Shown here: positions 60,626 through 64,000 of the stretch, piece by piece
Layout: the number at the start of each line of letters is the position of its first letter
Numbering within the stretch: the stretch's first letter is position 1
DNA from: Roseibium sp.
GTDB taxonomy: Bacteria; Pseudomonadota; Alphaproteobacteria; Rhizobiales; Stappiaceae
Direction of reading: 5' to 3'
Length of the DNA stretch: 64,000 nucleotides
Assembly (NCBI GenBank): GCA_017643215.1
Contig: JAEPNV010000001.1
Coordinates: forward strand, 372,001-436,000
Notes under the pieces: generated by a model
What the model was told of the DNA's origin: nothing
Seen by the model: only the letters and a program-made list of their open reading frames with translations
Database searches by the model: none
Program-made: the position numbers and the translations under genes

Positions 60626-61693
60626 ATGGAACCCGTACGCGGATCGGTCACGATTGAGGACGTGGCGCGCCATGTTGGCGTTGCCAAGGGCACCGTGTCG
60701 CGGGTCTTGAACAACTACACCGACATTTCGCCGAAAACCCGGGAACGCATTTTGAAGGCGGTCAAGGAGCTTGGGTATCAGCCGTCCTCCACCGCCCGCA
60801 GCCTGAAGCGCGGGCGCCAGGATACCTTCGGGATCGTGATTCCGGTCGGTCATGGCCATGGCGCCGATCCGTTCCTTTCCGAGTTCATCGACGGGATCGC
60901 CAGAGCGCTGGACGATTTGGACCAGGACCTCCTGGTCACCACCGCGCATTCGCCCGCCCATATGCTGGAAACCCATGAACGCCTTATCGCACGGCGGAAG
61001 GTCGATGGCTTCATTGTCACCCGCACGGAAGTGGACGATCCGCGCGTCGCGTTTCTGGTGGAACGCAAGTTTCCCTTCGTGGCGCACGGCCGCACGCGGC
61101 ACCCCGATGACTACGCCTGGTTCGACATCGACAACGAGACCGCCTTCGTGGAGGGCGTCGTGCATGTGCACGGCCTCGGTCACCGGCGTATCGGTTACAT
61201 TGGCGGGCCGCATGGGCTGAACTTCGCCCGCCAGCGTCGCGAGGGGTACTTGAAGGGGCTGGGCCAGGTCGGTCTGGACGCGGATCCCGCCCTGATCGTG
61301 TCCCACGCCTTGAGCGAGCAGGGTGGTGTCGAGGGCGCTTGCGAACTTCTGGCCCTCAGCGAGCCGCCGACCGCGATCCTGTGCGCCACGGACGCGATCG
61401 CCATCGGCGCCATGCGCCTGTGCCGCGACAAGGGCCTGCGCGTTGGATCCGATGTGACCGTGATCGGTTATGACGGCCTGCCGGTCGGTGGTTATGTCGA
61501 TCCGCCGCTGACCACGTTCTCACAATCTCCACAGGCCGCCGGCGGGCGCATGGCCCGCATGCTGATCGATATCGTGAATGGTGAGGGCCCTGCGCGACCG
61601 CATGACTTGGCCCGTGCCGAACTGGTGCGCAGGTCATCGGATGGCCCGCCTGCCAAAAGCCCGCAGGAACTGGCGCAGTTCCTGGGAGGTTAG
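60626..61693 (+). CDS. aglR: LacI family regulator of the alpha-glucoside-type operon
   Basis: 355 residues. HTH: VTIEDVARHVGVAKGTVSRVLNNYTDISPKTRERILKAVKELGYQPSSTARSLKRG, then a sugar-binding PBP-I-like domain (FGIVIPVGHGHGADPFLSEFIDGIARALDDLD; YAWFDIDNETAFVEGV; AILCATDAIAIGAMRLCRDKGL). GGGAGGA precedes ATG 60626. It stands at the head of the aglE/aglF genes, with operators in its own promoter, so it likely represses the whole unit until the sugar arrives. The symbol is from gene order in rhizobia. Confidence 0.8.
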   Translation: MEPVRGSVTIEDVARHVGVAKGTVSRVLNNYTDISPKTRERILKAVKELGYQPSSTARSLKRGRQDTFGIVIPVGHGHGADPFLSEFIDGIARALDDLDQDLLVTTAHSPAHMLETHERLIARRKVDGFIVTRTEVDDPRVAFLVERKFPFVAHGRTRHPDDYAWFDIDNETAFVEGVVHVHGLGHRRIGYIGGPHGLNFARQRREGYLKGLGQVGLDADPALIVSHALSEQGGVEGACELLALSEPPTAILCATDAIAIGAMRLCRDKGLRVGSDVTVIGYDGLPVGGYVDPPLTTFSQSPQAAGGRMARMLIDIVNGEGPARPHDLARAELVRRSSDGPPAKSPQELAQFLGG

Positions 61694-61719
61694 ACGTGAA
61701 CCAAAGAGGAAAACGGAGA

Positions 61720-63075
61720 ATGCATATGTTTGGGAGGACACTGCTGAAAACCACGGCGCTGGCGACGTTCCTCGTCGCCGGTTTGAGCGCGGCCCAGGCC
61801 GACACGCTGCGGTTTTGGACCACCGAGGAGCAGCCGGAACGCTTGATCAAGCAAGAGGAAATGGCGGCCGGGTTCAAGGAAAAGACAGGTATTGACGTGA
61901 GCGTGATTCCGGTGTCGGAAAAGGATCTCGGCAAGCGGGCGACGGCCGCCTTCGCGGCCGGTGATCTACCGGACGTGATCTACCACACGCTGCAATATGC
62001 GCTGCCGTGGGCCGAGGCCGGCATCTTGGATACGGAAGCCGCTACGGAGGTGATCGGCAATCTTGATCCGGAAAGCTTTGCCTCCGGCGCGCTGGGCATG
62101 GCCGCCTATGACGGCGGATATGCCTCGGTTCCCGTCGACGGCTGGACCCAGATGGTCGTTTACCGCAAGGACCTGTTCGACCAGAACGGGCTTGCAGCGC
62201 CGACCTCTTATGAGGCAATCCTCGCTGCCGTCGATAAACTGCACAATCCGCCGGAAATGTTCGGTTTTGTCGCCGCCACGAAGATCGACGAAAACTTCAT
62301 GAGCCAGGTGCTGGAGCATGTGCTGCTGGCGAACGGCATCAGCCCCGTTGACGGCAACGGCTTCAAACCGCTGGACGAGCAGAAGACCGTCGAGGCATTG
62401 GAATTCTACAAAGCCATCGCCAAGGCGTCCCCGGCCGGTGAGCTTTACTGGAAACAGTCGCGTGAGCTTTATTTTGCCGGCAAAGCGGCAATGATCATCT
62501 GGTCGCCGTTCATTCTCGACGAACTGGCCGGTCTGCGTGACAGCGCCCCGCCCACGATCAACGACGATCCGACCTCCAAGGAGCTTGCCTCCAAGACCGG
62601 GATCGTAACGACGCTGTCCGGTCCGTCCAATCCAGACGGCGCGGCCTGGGGCGACATCCGGTATTTTGGCATCACCAACGATGCCGATACGGATGCCGCG
62701 ATCCAGTTCGTCGAGTTCTCGATGGACGAGGGCTACTTGTCGACCTTGTCGATCGCACCAGAAGGCAAGTTCCCGGTCCGCCGGGGCGATGGCAGCGATG
62801 CGGAAAAGTTCATCGCCGGTTGGGCCGAGCTTCCCGTTGGCGTCGACCGCAAGGCGCCGTTGACCGATCTTTATGACGCGGCCACCATCGAACGCATCGT
62901 TGGCGGCCTGGATACGGCCAGCCGGTGGGGCGTGCAGGAAGGCCAGTTGTCGCTGGCGTCCAAGATGATCAACGCGCAGGTCATCAACCGGCTCGTGCGG
63001 GAGTTCATCGATGATGAGCGTGATGCCGCGGCGACCGTTGCCCGGTTGAACGAAGAACTGGCCAAAATCCAGTAA
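61720..63075 (+). CDS. aglE: Alpha-glucoside-type ABC transporter substrate-binding protein
   Basis: 451 residues from ATG 61720 (GAGGA nine bases upstream; GTG 61696 is a weaker alternative). Signal peptide TALATFLVAGLSAAQA-DTLRFW. Extracellular solute-binding family 1: LRFWTTEEQPERLIKQEEMAAGFKEKTGIDV, PVDGWTQMVVYRKDLFDQNGL, YFAGKAAMIIWSPFILDELAG. The RLIKQEEM start of the mature protein is typical of AglE. Delivers an alpha-glucoside or other oligosaccharide to the permease encoded next. Confidence 0.85.
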   Translation: MHMFGRTLLKTTALATFLVAGLSAAQADTLRFWTTEEQPERLIKQEEMAAGFKEKTGIDVSVIPVSEKDLGKRATAAFAAGDLPDVIYHTLQYALPWAEAGILDTEAATEVIGNLDPESFASGALGMAAYDGGYASVPVDGWTQMVVYRKDLFDQNGLAAPTSYEAILAAVDKLHNPPEMFGFVAATKIDENFMSQVLEHVLLANGISPVDGNGFKPLDEQKTVEALEFYKAIAKASPAGELYWKQSRELYFAGKAAMIIWSPFILDELAGLRDSAPPTINDDPTSKELASKTGIVTTLSGPSNPDGAAWGDIRYFGITNDADTDAAIQFVEFSMDEGYLSTLSIAPEGKFPVRRGDGSDAEKFIAGWAELPVGVDRKAPLTDLYDAATIERIVGGLDTASRWGVQEGQLSLASKMINAQVINRLVREFIDDERDAAATVARLNEELAKIQ

Positions 63076-63100
63076 GCTCTCGATTGAACAAGACACGCCG

Positions 63101-63127
63101 CCGGCGGGCCGCCATTTGGCCCGCCGG
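63101..63127. repeat. 10-bp hairpin between binding-protein and permease genes
   Basis: CCGGCGGGCC, 7-base loop, GGCCCGCCGG. No T run. Typical spot for a stem that protects the binding-protein mRNA from 3' decay and lowers permease output. Confidence 0.6.
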
Positions 63128-63209
63128 ACGGGAAAAATACGCCCGGGCAAGGCCGAATTGCCCTGAAGGATCCTGACCGGTTACCCATGCCCGAGCTGGA
63201 CGTGAACCC

Positions 63210-64000
63210 ATGACCGCCGCCGACACGCACACCGAAGACCTCGCCCGACCGAACACCGCCAGTCAGCCGCCCAAGGGGGTTGGACCGATGGAGCGGCGGG
63301 AAGCGCGCCTTGCCTATCTCATGCTGGCGCCGACCTTCCTGATCGTCCTGGGCATCGTCATGGGGCCGCTGCTTGCCAACTTCTGGATCAGCGTCAAGCC
63401 AGTGAAGCTGGGCGATCTCAGGCCGCCGACCGTGCTTGTCAACGAGCGCGTGCGCGGGTCGGCGGAAGCGCCGGGTGACCCGGTCACCCTAGAATACCGG
63501 CTGCGGAATTCCACCCAGGACAAGGAAATCCGCGACGTCATTCTGACCGACACGTTGCCGGCTGGCTTTACGCCGGAGACTGTGCCGGAGCTGTGCAGCA
63601 TCTCCGGGCGGGAACTGACCTGCGGCATCGGCACCATTCCAGGCCAATGGCGCGACCGGCTGAGGATCGAGGGAACCGTGAATTCCGAGTTCCTGGCCTT
63701 GAACCGGCCCGGACGCGAAAGCGAACCGGTGATCGCCGGTGATGCGGATAACGTGCTGACCAGCCTTGATTTCACTCTCGAAAACTTCATCGAGGTGTTC
63801 GATGGCGCGGAATTCTGGTCGGTGCTGCGGGTGACCTTCTACTACACGGTGTTCGGCACCGGCGGCGCGCTCGTGCTCGGATTGTTTGCCGCGCAGCTCC
63901 TGCACACGGCCTTCCGGGGCCGCAGCGTCCTGCGCGGCCTGTTTCTGTTTCCTTATGTGTCGCCGGTGATCGCCGTCGCCTTCACCTGGGTGATCCTGTT
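63210..64000 (+). CDS. aglF: Alpha-glucoside-type ABC transporter permease, 3' truncated by window edge
   Basis: First 263 residues of a MalF-type permease. A polar N terminus (1-35) is followed by TM1 (ARLAYLMLAPTFLIVLGIVMGPLLANFW). Then a large periplasmic part (about 65-185) reads as a beta domain like DUF11: PGDPVTLEYRLRNSTQDKEIRD, VILTDTLPAGFTPETVPELCSISGRELTCGIGTIPG. TM2 and TM3 follow (WSVLRVTFYYTVFGTGGALVLGLFAAQLL; GLFLFPYVSPVIAVAFTWVILF). In MalF the equivalent P2 loop touches the binding protein, so this domain may do the same (inference). ATG 63210; the ribosome-binding site is weak. Confidence 0.85.
   Translation, partial: MTAADTHTEDLARPNTASQPPKGVGPMERREARLAYLMLAPTFLIVLGIVMGPLLANFWISVKPVKLGDLRPPTVLVNERVRGSAEAPGDPVTLEYRLRNSTQDKEIRDVILTDTLPAGFTPETVPELCSISGRELTCGIGTIPGQWRDRLRIEGTVNSEFLALNRPGRESEPVIAGDADNVLTSLDFTLENFIEVFDGAEFWSVLRVTFYYTVFGTGGALVLGLFAAQLLHTAFRGRSVLRGLFLFPYVSPVIAVAFTWVIL

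Noticed and set aside
1-64000. tRNA, rRNA, IS elements, prophage genes or integrase attachment sites
   Set aside because: None recognised by eye; no transposase or integrase motif and no tRNA-like cloverleaf was noticed. A tRNAscan or covariance search would settle RNA genes.

Overview
The window is GC-rich and densely coded, and looks like a chromosomal segment of an alphaproteobacterium, most likely of the Hyphomicrobiales (Rhizobiales) or a neighbouring order. Pointers are an rirA-type iron regulator beside hemP, a divergent betIBA / choXWV choline locus, an aglR-aglE-aglF alpha-glucoside-type locus, several Liv- and TRAP-type transporters and class III cyclases. I see no rRNA, tRNA, CRISPR, transposase or phage gene. 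The species cannot be named from the sequence alone.

Layout. (1) 1-7.6 kb is an assimilatory nitrate operon: the end of a nitrate ABC ATPase, nirB, nirD, nasA with a fused C-terminal Fe-S domain, and cysG for siroheme, nearly all overlapping by a few bases. (2) 7.7-10.3 kb is a translationally coupled glycan-type operon (TPR/glycosyltransferase-like, DUF6165, FkbM methyltransferase). (3) 10.6-12.5 kb is htpG with a terminator, a sigma32-like promoter and a CIRCE-like operator. (4) 12.6-20.9 kb is mixed metabolism: CDGSH protein, membrane protein, class III aminotransferase coupled to anmK, flavoprotein plus GntR regulator, L-serine dehydratase, a possible 46-residue protein and a PAS-GGDEF cyclase. 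(5) 21.3-26 kb is a five-gene Liv-type ABC importer with a clear terminator. (6) 26.1-31 kb holds a cyclase, hemP with two tandem TGA-N9-TCA iron boxes, rirA, a LacI regulator and an HI0933-family flavoprotein. (7) 31-37.9 kb is glycine betaine synthesis (betB, betA, betI) divergent from choline uptake (choX, choW, choV).

(8) 37.9-47 kb is the least ordinary region: a minus-strand operon encoding a secreted LysM/FecR/Ig-like protein, a 1635-residue protein with 15 PKD repeats, and a transmembrane Cache-like/HAMP adenylate cyclase. It may be an envelope-to-cAMP sensing system. (9) 47.2-52.1 kb is a glutamine-synthetase-like / aldehyde dehydrogenase / Fe-alcohol dehydrogenase set interrupted by a toxin-antitoxin pair: a PIN-domain toxin with an antitoxin that looks like a DUF7662-type domain plus a short tail. 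(10) 52.2-57 kb is a TRAP transporter and N-formylglutamate amidohydrolase divergent from an RpiR-type regulator with a strong palindromic operator. (11) 57-60.3 kb has repeat hairpins, a cold-shock protein, a UPF0178 protein, a second HI0933-family flavoprotein and a GT2 glycosyltransferase. (12) 60.5-64 kb is the start of an alpha-glucoside ABC operon (LacI regulator, binding protein, truncated permease). The permease carries a DUF11-like domain in its first periplasmic loop.

Functional links: CysG supplies siroheme to NirB; ChoXWV feeds choline to BetA and BetB; RirA probably controls hemP; and two cyclases plus the GGDEF protein suggest extensive second-messenger signalling. Family names rest on recognition of motifs by reading, not on database searches.
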